Positions 33,700 through 46,533 of a stretch of 64,000 bases of DNA are shown piece by piece (position 1 is the first letter of the stretch; each line of letters begins with the position of its first letter). Where the stretch lies: the NCBI RefSeq assembly GCF_019320115.1, contig NC_089587.1:86127410-86191409 (forward strand), given 5' to 3'. The position numbers and the translations under genes were made by a program. Source of the stretch: Miscanthus floridulus (Eukaryota > Streptophyta > Magnoliopsida > Poales > Poaceae). Below the pieces are notes generated by a model, which worked only from the letters and a program-made list of their open reading frames with translations, did not search any database and had not been told where the DNA came from.

Positions 33700-34372
33700 T
33701 TGGAGCCGCTAGGGTCTATGAGGACCTCCTTAGCGCCCTCCACCAACTTGAAAGACCTGGTGGACCTCTAGTGGTCGGGTGTTTCTTTGGCAATCTCCTT
33801 CCCAATGGTCGCAAGTTCCTTAGAGGCAATGATTGTCACAGCATGATCGTAGCATTTGACCTCGCACTCGTAGGTGCGCTGAAATGAGGTGCCGATGGTG
33901 ATGACCCCACCCGGGCCTGGCATCTTTAGTTTCAGGTAGGTGTAGTTGGGGATGGCCATGAACTTCATGTAGCATGGACATCCCAGGATGGCATGGTAGG
34001 TTCCATGGAACCCCACCACCTCGAAGGTGATGGTCTCCATCCAATAATTGGATAGATCCCCAAAGGTAATGGGCAGATCGATCTGTCCGAGCAGCATGGC
34101 CCACTTTCTAGGCATGATGCCATGGAAAGGCACTCTAGTCGGTCAAATGTGGGATCAGTTGATGCCCATGGCATTGAGCATCTTGCGTATATGATGTTGA
34201 GACCACTACCTCCATCCATCAGTACCTTGGAGAGCCGCTTCATGCCGATGATCGGGTCAACCACGAGTGGATACCTCCCCAGTTGAGGGATGGTCTTTGG
34301 GTGGTAGGTCTGATCAAAGGTTATGGCTGACTCTGACCACCGTAGGAAGGTAGGCATGACTAACTCAGCCAT
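33700..34372 (-). pseudogene. Element H aspartic protease region
   Basis: The open blocks 33965-34372 and 33768-34133 overlap in two frames. The first includes the active-site text KVLMDGGSGLNIIYA. The second holds TFEVVGFHGTYHAILGCPCY and NYTYLKLKMPGPGGVITIG, the C-terminal half. Both closely parallel element A. A frameshift near 34130 separates them. Confidence 0.75.
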
Positions 34373-34379
34373 ATAGACC

Positions 34380-34598
34380 TCACGGCACGTGAGCTTCTAG
34401 CAACGCTTGGAGTCATAGGTTGCCGACCCTCTAAAGATCATGAGGCAACCATCTAGTGTTGGAAAGTCACCGTCTGTCCCCTTAGTGTTGTCCGTGGTTG
34501 GCTTGGGGTCCTTCCCATGCTCCCCGCTGTTGAAGCCTGTAGACATGAACCGCTTCATGGGGCCGTAGTCCTTGTATAGATGCTTGATGGGGAAGGAA
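34380..34598 (-). pseudogene. Element H gag segment left of the pol-less insertion
   Basis: The minus strand reads FPIKHLYKDYGPMKRF at the junction, completing a gag C-terminal zinc-like region whose CPNHS half is on the other side of the insertion (42895-42930). This continuity shows that 34599-42894 is inserted in H gag. The remaining sequence is a short, stop-containing linker to the protease. Confidence 0.65.
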
Positions 34599-36394
34599 TG
34601 TGTTTACACCAAAATTTGGAAGAAAAAGTTGTAGGGACTCGAAAGCTCCTAGGATCATGTCACCAAGGAATAAGTTGCGTGCAGATCGGAAATAGCTGAT
34701 TCAGATATTGGAATTGGCTCTCCTCGGATAGCGCCAGTGGATAGCAACAAAGGCTATGTTCGGCGCCAGGTCGAAACATGCCAGACCCTATAGAAAGGGA
34801 AAGATTAGAGTCCAAGTTATCTTAAATTAGGAATGTTTTCTTTAGGGTCAAAAATTGTGATGAATCGTGCCTAGACAAGAGTCATGCGCAGGTCTTGGGT
34901 ATAAATATCAAGCCTCGGCTATTGTAAAGGGACATCAATCAATCAAATACAAGTCAATTACTTTTTTTGGCTCTGGCCACCCCTTAGGAGTAGGAGTAGA
35001 TAGATCTCGGTGAGTTCTTCAGCTAGTATGGCTGCATCGATTTAGTTGACCTCCACTGCTTGTCTGTAAGTACCGTCATGGTTTATACCTATGTTCATAT
35101 GGCTGCATCGATCCGATCGACCCCCACTACGACTCTGGTATAGGCTAGTTATTGACTCTTGTCTAATTCAAGTATGGCCTGTGTGATTCTGCCTCACACC
35201 CCACTGCTTGAATTAGATCAAGGTCAAGTTATTAGCTCTACCTTAGTATGGCAGCCTTTGGTAGATTCATTAAGTTACCGATATTGCTTATTGCTTTCAT
35301 CGTTCATCTAATTACAACAATATCACTCTGCCCGATTGAGATTGATCTGGATCGGCCTTATATCTTATTTAACCCATCATTTGCTAATCTAAAGTTGATC
35401 TAATCTACACCTTAAATGATGAGTTATGTTTTATCGGTTGTTTTACATCAATCTTAATCGTGCATAGCGTGCGGTTAAGGCATGTTCGATCTTGAGTAGA
35501 TCTATTAGTTAGTGAGAATCGTTTCATGGTCTGTTATCACGGCCTGTAGGATTCTGCCTCTCACCCCACTATTAGCACCGTGGAGTGGAGATCGTTAGTT
35601 GGTAGATCTGTTCCTAAGAAGGTATGACCTTAACTGTGCGCTATGGCTGAATCAGCTATTTAGCCAATATCGAACGCTTTCACAAATAGTTCACATTACG
35701 AGATCATTGAAGTAGAGATAAGTTAAAAGATATGTTAGCCCCATGATCTTGTTATTGTATTATGGCCTGCATGATTCTGCCTCATGCCCCACTGATATTA
35801 GTAATGAGTTAGGGTCGTCGAGTCTATTGTTGTTTCTATGGCCTACATGATTCTACCTTATGCCCCACTGGTCATGGCGATGGATGAGATCTAACATGTT
35901 CACTAGATTTATCTTTATTAAATGGTTAAGTGGTGTTGAATTGTCTCTTTATATAAAAAGGAGTTTGGTTACTTGTAATCATTGGCTCAGCATAAACTGA
36001 TCATCATTGATATCTTATTGCCATTAATTAATATTTGCTTAAATAATATTTATCCTAAATGATAACCAATTCTTCTTATACGACCCTTTGAGCTTTAATC
36101 GATTTATTCTTATGAATATGCTAGAATCGACTATTTAGTCGATCTCCTCTCATATCGGCTCTCAGAGCCACACATTTAGGACTGTCTGGTAACACCGGCA
36201 CGTTCCGCCCTTAATTACTGATGAGCTTTCTCTCCTTGCCAATTGCAGGGTTAAATTGACTAGCACGTCTCGAGAGGATTGTGTAGGATTGACCACCCTT
36301 GCGCTGAAGATAGGCGGATCTGCTCCATTGAGTAGACCCTTCTGGCTTGCTACCTGTGTCCTCGGCACGGAGACAAAAATTCTATGTCAACACA
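34599..36394 (+). repeat. 5' LTR of the pol-less element
   Basis: This LTR starts TGTGTTTACACC and ends GTCAACACA, 1796 bp. A TATA box (TATAAATA, 34900-34907) lies on the plus strand. A motif of about 30 bp (atggcctgcatgattctgcc plus tcatgccccact) recurs at 35174, 35540, 35761 and 35838. It aligns along its length with 41114-42894, mostly with transition differences. Confidence 0.88.
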
Positions 36395-36430
36395 CATTTC
36401 TAGCACGTCCGGTGGGACCCCACAATCGTC

Positions 36431-38411
36431 ATGGCGGCTCACAACAATGATAACATCCTTATGGTACATTATGAAGACCTACCTGATGAAGATAAGGATA
36501 CCATCAACAAAGCTATAGAAGAATTTCAGAAGAAGTGTTTATTGTCCTACACCAAAACATGTGACAGCATAATTATTCAAAAATTTTCACTACCAAGAGT
36601 TCTACTACACGGGCAGACAGATACAGTCGAAGCTGAAGACAGGCATTTCTTTACGGAAGCCATAGACAAATCTATTCGTGATGCCATATCAAGCCGCAAT
36701 GAAGCTTTCATTGACGCATTTCACAACGCCATGAAAGAGGCAATTTATGGAATTCCAGTTGGTCAAGTTGGATCAACTTGTTACAACATTCTAGATCTGT
36801 CGACTCAAGGGACTAATCAAGTCGGTACCAACCATCAAGAAGTGGCACCAGCTGGTAATGGTGACATCCAGATACTTCAAGGTTCATCTAAACAAACTCC
36901 AGGTACTACTACAAATCAGATAAGTACAATCCTAGACCATAAATACAGCATGTGCAACAGTTGGTGGGGCAAGGTCAGAATCAGGTGATCAATTTTGGCA
37001 CATCAGGTCACATACCGTCATTAGCTAAAAAATAGCACCATAAATTCAAAGGATCCGTAGAGATATAGATCCTTATGTCTATAATTAGATACTTCAAGCA
37101 GTGAGCCAGCAAAGGACCTAACAGATTGAGATTCCACAAGGCTATCACTATGGCATGGATTATAAGACCCTCCACATGATGCCAAATCTAGGATATCAAG
37201 GCATGCAGGATTTTAATCCACAGATGGGTCAGCAAGTACCGAGAAACCCAAATCCGCAGGTTGACGAGTTGCTGCTGAAGGTGACCGAGATGATGAAGAA
37301 TTAGTTCGATCTAAAGCCAAAGGGGCTGACCTTTTCATACAAATGCCCATATCTAGAATGGTATGATTTGGTCATTCTTCCTATAAATTATAGGCTCCCA
37401 GAGTTCACCAAGTTCACCGATCAAGACAGTACAAGCACAATAGAACATGTCAGTTGGTATCTTACACAATTGGGCGAAGCATCAGTTGAGGATGCCCATC
37501 AAGTTCGTTTCTTCTCCTTATCCCTGTCAGGGCCAGCCTTCACTTGGTTTTCGTCACTACCAGTCAACTCCATTGCCAATTGGGCTAACCTAGAAAAGAA
37601 GTTTCATACATATTTTTACACTAGGACTGGAGAAAAGAAGATAACTGATTTAACAACCATGAGACAGAGGACTAATTAATCGGGCATTGAGTTTCTTTAG
37701 AGATTCTGAGAGACTAGAAACTTGTGCTTCTCATTAAACTTGGCCAATGATTAGCTAGCTACTTTAGCTATCCAAGGAATGTTGCCAATGTGGAAAGAAA
37801 AGTTGCTAGGATAAGAATTTGACAACTTGGGTCAATTGGCTCAATGAGTAGCAGCGCTCAATAGCCAATTCTAGAGTATGCACAGAGATACCCGATTCCA
37901 GAAGAGTACCACCATAGCCAAAGCTTACGATCCATACTCAGTAGATGATGGCTATGAAGATGAAGAAGAGGAGGTTACTATAGCTGAATGGAATTGAGGC
38001 AAGAAGGCACTAATGGTGCCAAATCCTTGAGGAAGAGGAGTCGAGGAGAGTTATGACTTTGATGTCATAAAATCAGACAAGCTCTTTGACTTCTTACTTG
38101 AGAAGGGCTAGATCAAATTGCTAGACAATCATATTATGTTGCCCCCTAAATAGTTGAAAAATAAGAAGTTCTGCAAGTTCCATAATGCTACTTCTCATTC
38201 CACCAATGAATGCAGAATTTTCCGACAGCATATACAGAGAGCTATTCAGCAAGGGAGGCTCAAGTTTGATACACCTCAGAAGATGAAGGTGGATGATAAT
38301 CCTTTCCTAGGAGATCAAAACATGGTTGATGTTGGGCTATTCAAAGGAAAAACTAAGGTCCTAACATCAGCCAAATTGAGAGAAATGGGAACAGTTGATC
38401 CCAAAATGTAA
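36431..38411 (+). pseudogene. Gag of the pol-less element
   Basis: The start ATG at 36431 lies 37 bases after the LTR. Block 1 (36431-36988, 185 codons) is the N-terminal region with DLPDEDKDTINKAIEEFQKK. Block 2 (37368-37679) is the capsid core: FTKFTDQDSTSTIEHV, SLSGPAFTWFSSLP and NWANLEKKFHTYFY. Block 3 (38154-38411) has a CKFHNATSHSTNECRIF zinc-like motif and QQGRLKFDTP. Further gag text (SCPFFRYC, ECSNQYWEFR, KPNGAPEV) is recognisable up to about 39000 with stops. Without these stops it would be a full-length Tat gag. Confidence 0.78.
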
Positions 38412-39342
38412 ATATCGGCTGATGAATACAGAGAGATTAGAAAACGTCGTAATCAGCAGAGGAGCTAATATGAACAGGGGGAAACATCAAAGGATGGAGC
38501 AACAAAGCCATGAGTCACATCTCGGATCCTGTTAAACAAGTGGCAGTGGCAGAAGAAAAAAGATTATTAGTGATGGTTAGAGGATCAAGAATACCAGCAT
38601 CAATCGGAAGAAGAGAGGTATGAAAGGAGGCAAACCAAATCGTACTGGAGTTGTCCTTTCTTCAGATACTGCTAAAACGAAGGTTTGAAATTGCCTACCA
38701 GACATGACTATCAAGAATGCAGCAATCAATATTGGGAGTTTAGGTAATCTCAAGTCAACCGCCGGTCTATCCATGCCTAGGACGCATATCATCATAATAA
38801 CATAGATCGGTGCTTAAAAATAAAAGTATTCATGATCGGCTAGGAAAAAGAGTTGTTGGTCAAGACTAGGCTGATCATGAAGAAGGAAGCAACTAGGGGG
38901 AACATGTTTGGTGGGAAGCCCAATGGTGCCCCAGAGGTTTAACAAGAAGCCAGAAGAGAAGAGTGCAACGCCTAAGGAATAAGCAGATAGAACAGGCTCA
39001 GCCATCTGGTAAAACTCAAGTGTGGCGTACTAAGAAAATAGCTGATAGAAAGCAACCATTGGCTAATATTCAAGTGGTTTTTCTGTTGCCATCAGAATTC
39101 AGAGTCAATGGTGGAAGCCCACAACCGATCCAAGCAGTCGGCTTTGAAAATTTGTTTTAATGAATAATCCAATAGTCGGTACCAGGAGGGTATCGCTTCT
39201 AGTGCAAAAAATAGACCCAGGAGGGTAAAAGACCAGCACAATGTATATTGCCCAAAGTGAACATGAACGAGGTATGAAGCACAGAGCAAAGGAAAATCAC
39301 TCAAGGCGAAGAATTTGTTTGCCAAATATCGCCTATTACAAA

Positions 39343-40110
39343 CTATAGGCCAGGAAAAACTTTGCTTACTATATCATCGGCCAGGGTATTGAAAGCTATA
39401 GAATTGGCGACACTCATAAAATCATCAACCAAGCGCTCATGCTCCCTAGGGTATGCTACGTCTGGAAAACCATGGGGAAGAAGCTGAAGATTATGACCCA
39501 AATAGCCTTGGGTAGCAGCCAACGCCATGGTGGCTCCACGACAAACTCCATGAAGGGCGACCTCCCGGACACGATTCGGGATGTCGTGCAAGCGAACCAC
39601 CAGAACAGTGCCTCTAGCATTGACAAATCCCGCTGCATGATCCACAACTGATCGAAGACTCTCTAGTTGGGCAGATAGATCTAAAAGATTCAAAGGGGAG
39701 ATGATCAGAGCCTTGAAGATGAAACTAAAAGAGAGAAGAGGATATGACATGTATCTTACCCATAATCCTGGCCTCGGCCTTGGCCAACCTATCCTCCACT
39801 GAATTGACCCTGGGAGGTGATCGACATCTAACCATGGCCAGGGTTGATTCTATGAGGGAGAGGCATTTAGCGAGGCTCTGGCCATGCCGATCGATGGAGG
39901 CAAGCAGATCATCGTTGTCAATCTGCCTCCTCTAACGATAAAGGAACTAGCGATGAGCTATCGACGAAGAGGGCCCAAAGGCCAAACGAAATTGGCCCTA
40001 TTCCCCGAGGCAGTGAGGGCATCATGAGATGCACCCTCTTGACGATGGATGCGCTAGTATGATGATACAGATCCATCAAGGCCCTCCACAGCAGGCATCT
40101 TGCTGTTCTC
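39343..40110 (-). pseudogene. Antisense accessory ORF of the pol-less element
   Basis: The minus strand reads MENSKMPAVEGLDGS at 40110, then after stops DNDDLLASIDRHGQSLAKCLSL and a heptad stretch VEDRLAKAEARI. After a probable intron (GTAAGA at about 39762, ending in ATCTTCAAG) it reads LLDLSAQLESLRSVVDH, VREVALHGVCRGATMALAATQ, FPDVAYPREHERLVDDFM and IAFNTLADDIVSKVF. The last 135 codons (39343-39750) are open. This resembles the C-terminal part of antisense ORFs in grass Tat elements. It lies opposite to gag, between gag and the 3' LTR. Its survival while pol is absent is notable. Confidence 0.6.
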
Positions 40111-41113
40111 CATAATCTCAAACCTACAAAAGAGCAGGGACTGTATAAGGATGCAAAAGGTTTGAGGCAAAGCGGATTGTTGTTAGATCCACAACCATGG
40201 CCCATATATATAGCCCTGGGATGTGGAAAGATAGATTTCACCAAGGATGTGAATCGGAAACAGAAACAGAAATGGATCAGCGCTTCAGAAATTCAGGGGA
40301 CGGATAACGAAGAGATAAAGGACTCGAATTTATTACTTCCCCAAATTATAAAATATTGTGGGGTGGATACATTGACCAGGGATTAACTCACTAGAACTTC
40401 TTTGGATTGAAGGGAGTCTGAATTTCCACAAGGCCGAAACTCATTGTGAACCAAGTCACATCGGCCCATCAATAAAGTTATAACCGAGAGGAAGAAAGGT
40501 CGCCCGCCTAACATATGCTCAACATATTTCTCAATAAATTGAGGAACTATGGGAAAGAAGCCTGAGCCTTTCCCGGTGGGCATTTGGTGGAATAACAAGG
40601 GAAAGGTGATCACACATTCTGGCCCTCACAAACACTAGAACAGCTTTGTGAGCATGGAGAGAAGACTCAGGTGATATCACGAGAATTCTTCTAACCGAAT
40701 GACTGATCTTCTTGCTCAACAGGGCGCTAGGATGAGTAACGTAATCACCCTATGCACAAGAATTCTTCTAGCCGCTCAAGATCTTCATAACAAGAGGGCA
40801 GACCATGGAGGGTCTGGCAGAACTAGAGGCACTCGAGAGAGTAGATGAAAACAAAGCATGGCTAAATTATTGAGTTGCTCTCGCCAGAGTCAGATAGGCA
40901 TTTTAAAGCCTGCCTGGGAAGATGAATTCAAGTGCCCGAGAAGCAGTGACGCTCTTGTAAAAAAGTTTTGAGACATGGGCTTATGAGTGGGCACAGGCGG
41001 CGATAAACAGTGGACCCTAGATCAAGGTTCTCTACCCGTGACTGTGGACCAATCAGGGATGCTGACATGATAATTTTGGAATAAAATTACTTTTATCCCA
41101 AAATTAGGGGGCA
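40111..41113. other. Non-coding 3' region and polypurine tract of the pol-less element
   Basis: This AT-rich kilobase has no coding signal I can support. It ends in a purine-rich tract (attagggggca, about 41103-41113) immediately before the 3' LTR. Confidence 0.6.
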
Positions 41114-42894
41114 TGTGTTTACACCGAAATTTGGAAGAAAAAGTCATAGGGACTCAAAAGCTCCTAGGATCATGTCACCAAGGAATAAGTTGTGTGCAGA
41201 TCAAAAACAGCTGATTCAGATAATGGAATCGGCTCTCCTCAGATAGCGCCAGCGGATAGCAACAAAGGCTACGTTCGACGCCAGGTCAAAACATGCCAGA
41301 CTCTATAGAAAGGGAAAGATTAGAGTCCAAGTTATCTTAAATTAGGAATGTTTTCTTTAGGATCAAAAATTATGATGAGTCATGCCTAGATAGGAGTCGT
41401 GCATAGGTCCCAGGTATAAATATCAAGCCCTAGCTATTGTAAAGGGACATCAATCAATCAAATACAAGTCAAATACTTTTTTTGGCTCCGGCCACCCCTT
41501 AGGAGCAGGAGTAGAGTAGATCTCAGCGAGTACGGTTGCATCGATCTGGTCGACCTCCACTACTTATCTATAAGTCCCGTCATGGTTCATACCACTGTTC
41601 GTATGGCTGCATCGATCCGGTTGATCCCCACTGCGACTCTGGTATAGGCTAGTTATCGACTCTTGTCTAATTCAAGTATGGCATGTGTGATTCTGCCTCA
41701 CACCCCACTGCTTGAATTAGATCAAGGTCAAGTTATTGGCTCTACCTTAGTATGGCAGCCTTTGGTAGATTCATTAAGTTACCAATATTGCTTATTGCTT
41801 TCATTGTTCATCTAATTACAACAATATTACTCTGCCGATTGAGATTGATCTGGATCGGCCTTATATCTTATTTAACCCATCGTTTGCTAATCTAAAGTTG
41901 TATCTAATCTACACCTTAAACGATGAGTTATGTTTTATCGGCTGTTTTACATCAATCTTAATCATGCATAGCGTGTGGTTAAGGCATGTTCGATCTTGAG
42001 TAGATCTATTGGTTAGCGAGAACCGTTTCATAGCCCATTATCATGGCTTGTGGGATTCTGTCTCTCACCCCACTATTAGCACCGTGGAGTGGAGATCATT
42101 AGTTGGTAAATCTGTTCATGAGAAGGCATGACCTTAACTGTGCGCTATGCCTGAATCGGCTATTTAGCCGATATCAAACGCTTTCACGAACAGTTCACAT
42201 TATGAGATCATTGAAGTAGAGATAAGTTGAAAGATATGTTAGCCCCATGATTTTATTATTGTATTATGGTTTGCATGATTTTGCCTCATGCCCCACTGAT
42301 ATTAGTAATGAGTTAGGGTCATCGAGTCTGTTGTTGTTTCTACGGCCTGCATGATTCTGCCTCATGCCCCACTAGTTATGGCGATGGATGAGATCTAACA
42401 TGTTCACTAGATTTATCTTTATTAAATGGTTAAGTGGTGTTGAATTGTCTCTTTATACAAAAAGGAGTTCGGTTACTTGTAATCATTGGCTCAGCATAAA
42501 CCGATCATCATTGATATCTTATTGCCGTTGATTAATATTTGCTTAAATAATATTTATCCTAAATGATAATTGATTCTTCTTATACGACCCCATGAGCTTT
42601 AATCGATTTATTCTTATGAATATGCTGAAATCAACTATTTAGTCGATCTCCTCTCATATCGGCTCTCAGAGCCGCATATTCGGGGCTGTTTGGCAACACC
42701 GGCATGTTCTACCCTTAATTACTAATGAGCTTTCTCTCCTTGTCAATTGCAGGGTCAAATTGACCAGCACGTCTTGGGAGGATTGTGCAGGATTGACCAC
42801 CCTTGTGCTGAAGCTAGGTGGATCCGCTCCATCAAGCAGACCCTTCTGGCTTGCTGCATGTATCCTCGACATGGAGACAAAAATTCTATGTCAA
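41114..42894 (+). repeat. 3' LTR of the pol-less element
   Basis: This LTR begins TGTGTTTACACC and ends GTCAA, 1781 bp. The terminal CACA seen in the 5' copy is missing, and the host sequence resumes as tagaatgg. The internal repeated motif gcatgattctgcctcatgcc recurs as in the 5' LTR (near 41688, 42045, 42273 and 42346). Confidence 0.86.
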
Positions 42895-44517
42895 TAGAAT
42901 GGTTCGGGCATGACCCTTCGAGCAGCTTCTCGAAGTGGTCCAGAGCACCCTCCATAGGCTTCTGGCCCCCTTGCAGTAGGTGGCAGCCACGAATTAGCCC
43001 TCACACCGCTTCTTGTTCTTCTTCTTGATAGGACAATTGGAGGCGCCTTCGCCGGCATCCTTGTCCCGCTTCGCCTTGCCTTTTAGGGGGTCAAAGATCG
43101 CTCCGACCGCCTCCTTGCCCGAGGCATGGCTGGTGGTGATGTCGAGGAGCTCCTTGATGGTTCATGGGCCCTTATGTCCTAGGCTGTGAACCATGGACTC
43201 GTAGGTGGTCCTAGACAGGAAAGCTCCTATAACGTTAGCGTTGGCGACGTTAGGCAACTCATTGCACTACTAGAAGAAGCTCCGAATGTACCCATGAAGG
43301 GTTTCTCTGGCCTTCTGTCGGTAGTTCTTAAGATCCCATGGGTTCCTAGGGCGCTTGTATATGCCCTGGAAGTTTCCCATGAAGATCTCTTTCAGGTCCG
43401 CCCAACTTTAGATTCTGTTGGGTAGAAGGTGTTCCAACCATGTTCGTGTCGAGTCAACCAGGAACAATGGAAGGTTGCGAATAATGAAATTGTCATTATC
43501 CACTCCATCAGCTTGGCAGGCAAGCCGATAATATTTGAGCCATAATTCGCAGTTTGTTTCCCCAGAGTATTTTGGGATGTTGGTGGGTGGTTGGTTGGTA
43601 CCTTGGCGAGAAGGAGACGTTGAGGATATGTCGTCCGAAGGCCTAAGGCCTTGGTAGGCTAGGGTTCGGGCTTTGGTCCTCGCCGCTATTGTAGCATCCT
43701 CCACAATGAGGGTGGCTCCCTCTCTCAGATCATCATGGGTACATCTATGGGTGTCAAGGGTGTCGTGGTTGTGGCGCCTAGTGGACTGACGTGTCCTTGT
43801 TGGGTAGCCCTGAAGGCGTGCACTGGCTAGCATCGAGCTCGTGTTGCTGAGACAATGAGCTCTCAGCCTGCTACACCACCGCACGCTCGAGCAGCATGCG
43901 AATCTCATGGTGGGCCCAACAATCCTTGAGCGTCACAGGCCTCGGAAGCCCATGGAGCGATGTTTTAGCTCGCTCAGGCAAAGTGTGGGAGAGCCTCATC
44001 CTACGCGATGAGCCTCTGGTTCACATTGTGGGCCATGACGTGCGCGCCCACCATCTCCATGGCGCTTGATCTCCCTATCGAGCTCCTCACATTCCTGCTC
44101 GAGCTAGAGTCATGCTTCCTCGAGCTCAAGGTGCTAGGCCTTCAGTTGCTCTACCCATAGGAGGGGTGGGGCTCCTATCTCCCCCTCAACCTCATCATCG
44201 AGGTCGTTCGTTGGGGTAGCCTCCTCCTTATGGATGCTTTTGACATGTCCCTTGAGGGTACTCATCATGAAACACTTGCGAGAGGGGTGATGGCTCCCTC
44301 TGCTAGAGTCAGAGCTAGAGGGTGACTCTAATTCTCCCGCGAGAAGGTGGTGGAAAGATTCCATGGCATATTCGGTCATCCCCATGAACTCGTTGTTCGT
44401 GGGGGATGGAGGCGTGCGTCGTGCCACAAGATGGACATCGGTCTCTGCAGTGTTGCGGAGACCAAACGGGAGTGCTGTCGGGGCACTCTTGATGAGGTAT
44501 TTTGGAGAGAGCGGCTC
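42895..44517 (-). pseudogene. Element H gag, central part
   Basis: The minus-strand translation holds the gag capsid core: NCELWLKYYRLACQADG, LFLVDSTRTWLEHLLP, MGNFQGIYKRPRNPWDLK and SGKEAVGAIF, then a basic linker and CPNHS at the left junction. The N-terminal domain lies at 44134-44512 (SPKYLIKSAPTALPFGLRNT and an acidic DLDDEVEGEIG). It parallels element A gag. Open blocks are 43408-43908 and 44134-44512; the rest is broken. The CRM element separates it from the first gag codons at 52143-52479. Confidence 0.78.
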
Positions 44518-45421
44518 TGATGAGGACATCACTCCTTTGGACGTATCCGCTGATCCTCTAACCGTCATGCAAGGTCTAATGATCCGGGCTCGAATGCGTC
44601 AACTCAATTTAGAGGTGAGCTCGTTCTTAAGCGATCCTTTTCATACTTTTGAAAATAGACTATGACCTAATGATGTTATCTTGCTTAGGAACATTGGAGA
44701 AGGTCATGAGAGACTTAGAGGAAGAGGTGGAGGCACTGATGACCAGCAAGGACGTTCAACAGAAACCGGAGGCCCAGCCCAACATGATTTTGAGTCTGCA
44801 TCGGCCTCTAGGACCAGTATACCTTAAACTAGTAACCCAGGACGCATCCGGACTCCGTTTTCGATGATCCACATATGGTTGGAAAGCTAATTTGATAAGG
44901 AATCCAATACAAGTTGTCTCATGTCAAAATCCCTTCAGACTCAATGGGAATCATCAAAATAAGTCAGCATCCAGAATCTGCCATGGTGCTACGACACCGT
45001 CTTTTGGTCCGATGGACCGTGTATCATGTTTGGGTCCATTAGGGGGTGCATCCAGGGGTCTTGCACAACCCTAGAGTATTCATAAACAGCTACCACCCCT
45101 CCATTAGGGTTTGGGTTTTGCTTAGATTAATCTGTCATGAACAGTTTCACCGTTCATCGGTTTGTGAGACCCCAACTTCATGAGATTAATCATTCATCTA
45201 CAATTTGGTTGCTTTATTTCTTGTGTTCTTTATTGCGCAGGCAGGGATTAGCCTTCTTGGCAAGGTCAACTGGATCTGTGTCTCAGTTGATAACCAGAGG
45301 AGTTGTGGTGCTAAGATTGCAGGGTTTGATCTTTCGATCTGAAGCCGAATCAGTGTGTCATTCTCCGCCACAACGATAGTTACCACTACCTGACGAAAGA
45401 TTGGGATCCCCGTTCCCATTA
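44518..45421 (+). repeat. CRM element 5' LTR
   Basis: This 904-bp LTR begins TGATGAGGACATCAC and ends at CCATTA. It is followed directly by the Met-tRNA type PBS. It includes the segment that, in the 3' copy, encodes the end of pol. Confidence 0.9.
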
Positions 45422-45423
45422 AG

Positions 45424-45437
45424 TGGTAATCAAAGCT
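45424..45437 (+). other. CRM element primer-binding site
   Basis: The sequence TGGTAATCAAAGCT lies two bases after the LTR. It is a decayed match to TGGTATCAGAGC, complementary to initiator tRNA-Met. Confidence 0.7.
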
Positions 45438-46533
45438 AAGGTATACCGTTAGGTTCACATTTATCCCCTAGTTTTGAGTGTTTTGTATTCATCCCATAGT
45501 CCAGTGCCATATTTTTTTCCTGTCCTAGAACCTTCCACGCCATAGCCTTTGCATATTTTAGTTTCAGAGTCTGTCGTGTTGAGTTTGTGTCCTAGTCAAG
45601 GTCTTGTTGCTGGTTAGGTCGTGTTAGAGTCTAGTTCATGTGTTTTCCCCATCGTTTCCATCAAATCCTTGCTGCCGTGACCAATTTTGCATACGAACTC
45701 GGATTTCGATGTTCCATATATCAAAATCAATCAAAAAAAATTGGATCCGTCCATCCCCTATCATGTCGAGGTCAGAAAATTTTAATTTGGTCAAAAACTG
45801 GTCGCAAGATTCTCTTTTCGTGGTCACAAGCTTTTTGTCAATTTTGAGCACGTCTTCTAAAATTTCCACAGGTCACATACTTCACTTGTTTAAGCTCATA
45901 TTTCCTATGGTTACTTCTTTTGTGCTCCTAAGTGAATAAAAAATGTCAAAAAATAAAAATAAAAAGTCAAAATTTCCCAAAAAAACAATGATAGCCCAAA
46001 AAACAGAAAAAAGAGGGGCAAAAGAGAAACAATATCTAGAGGAGAATATAGAGAAGGCCAAAGTGAGTTGTGTTAGCGTGTGTTGTCTGGTTCCTTGTTT
46101 GTGTTGCTCTTGCTATCCGCCATACTTGTTTTTCACACCCCTGTCACCTTGCTATTCATCATACTTGTTTGTTACACACCTGGTACTTGGAACATTTTAG
46201 ACCAGCAACGAGAATAAGTATTTTGGACTATAATTCAGCATTACTTTCTGTTACTGACCTGTGTGCCAAATATACATATTATTCTTTGTGTGTCTTCCAA
46301 GCTCCAAAAACTCTTCAGATCAGTACAGAAAAAGGGCCTTATAATCTCGGTACCACTGCCTCATAGGTATCACGAACCAGCCATCGGTTGTACCGTTCAC
46401 TGCTTGCGTTGGTAAGAGCTTTGTAAGAGCTTGGTAAGACGCTTCCACTTGCTGTGAAAAGTGACACCACTACAACCATGTAGTCATTTGGTAGGGATAA
46501 CTTTCACTGTTTATTCCTATTTTTGTGTTTATA

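Larger units (their letters stand above)
34599..42894 (+). mobile_element. Non-autonomous Tat-type element: gag and antisense ORF, no pol
   Basis: LTRs at 34599-36394 and 41114-42894 flank 4.7 kb. A PBS-like AGCACGTCCGGTGGGACC follows the left LTR and a PPT (attagggggca) precedes the right one. The interior holds a degenerate gag on the plus strand (36431 to about 39000) and, on the minus strand, a coiled-coil accessory ORF (39343-40110). No protease, RT, RNase H or integrase text is recognisable in any frame. The flanks are aggaa (34594-34598) and tagaa (42895-42899), an imperfect TSD, and the right LTR seems to lack its last four bases. It would have depended on a related autonomous element. 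Confidence 0.82.

Noticed and set aside
39439..39651. Plus-strand ORF opposite the antisense ORF of the pol-less element
   Set aside because: It is a mirror of the better-supported minus-strand coiled-coil ORF.
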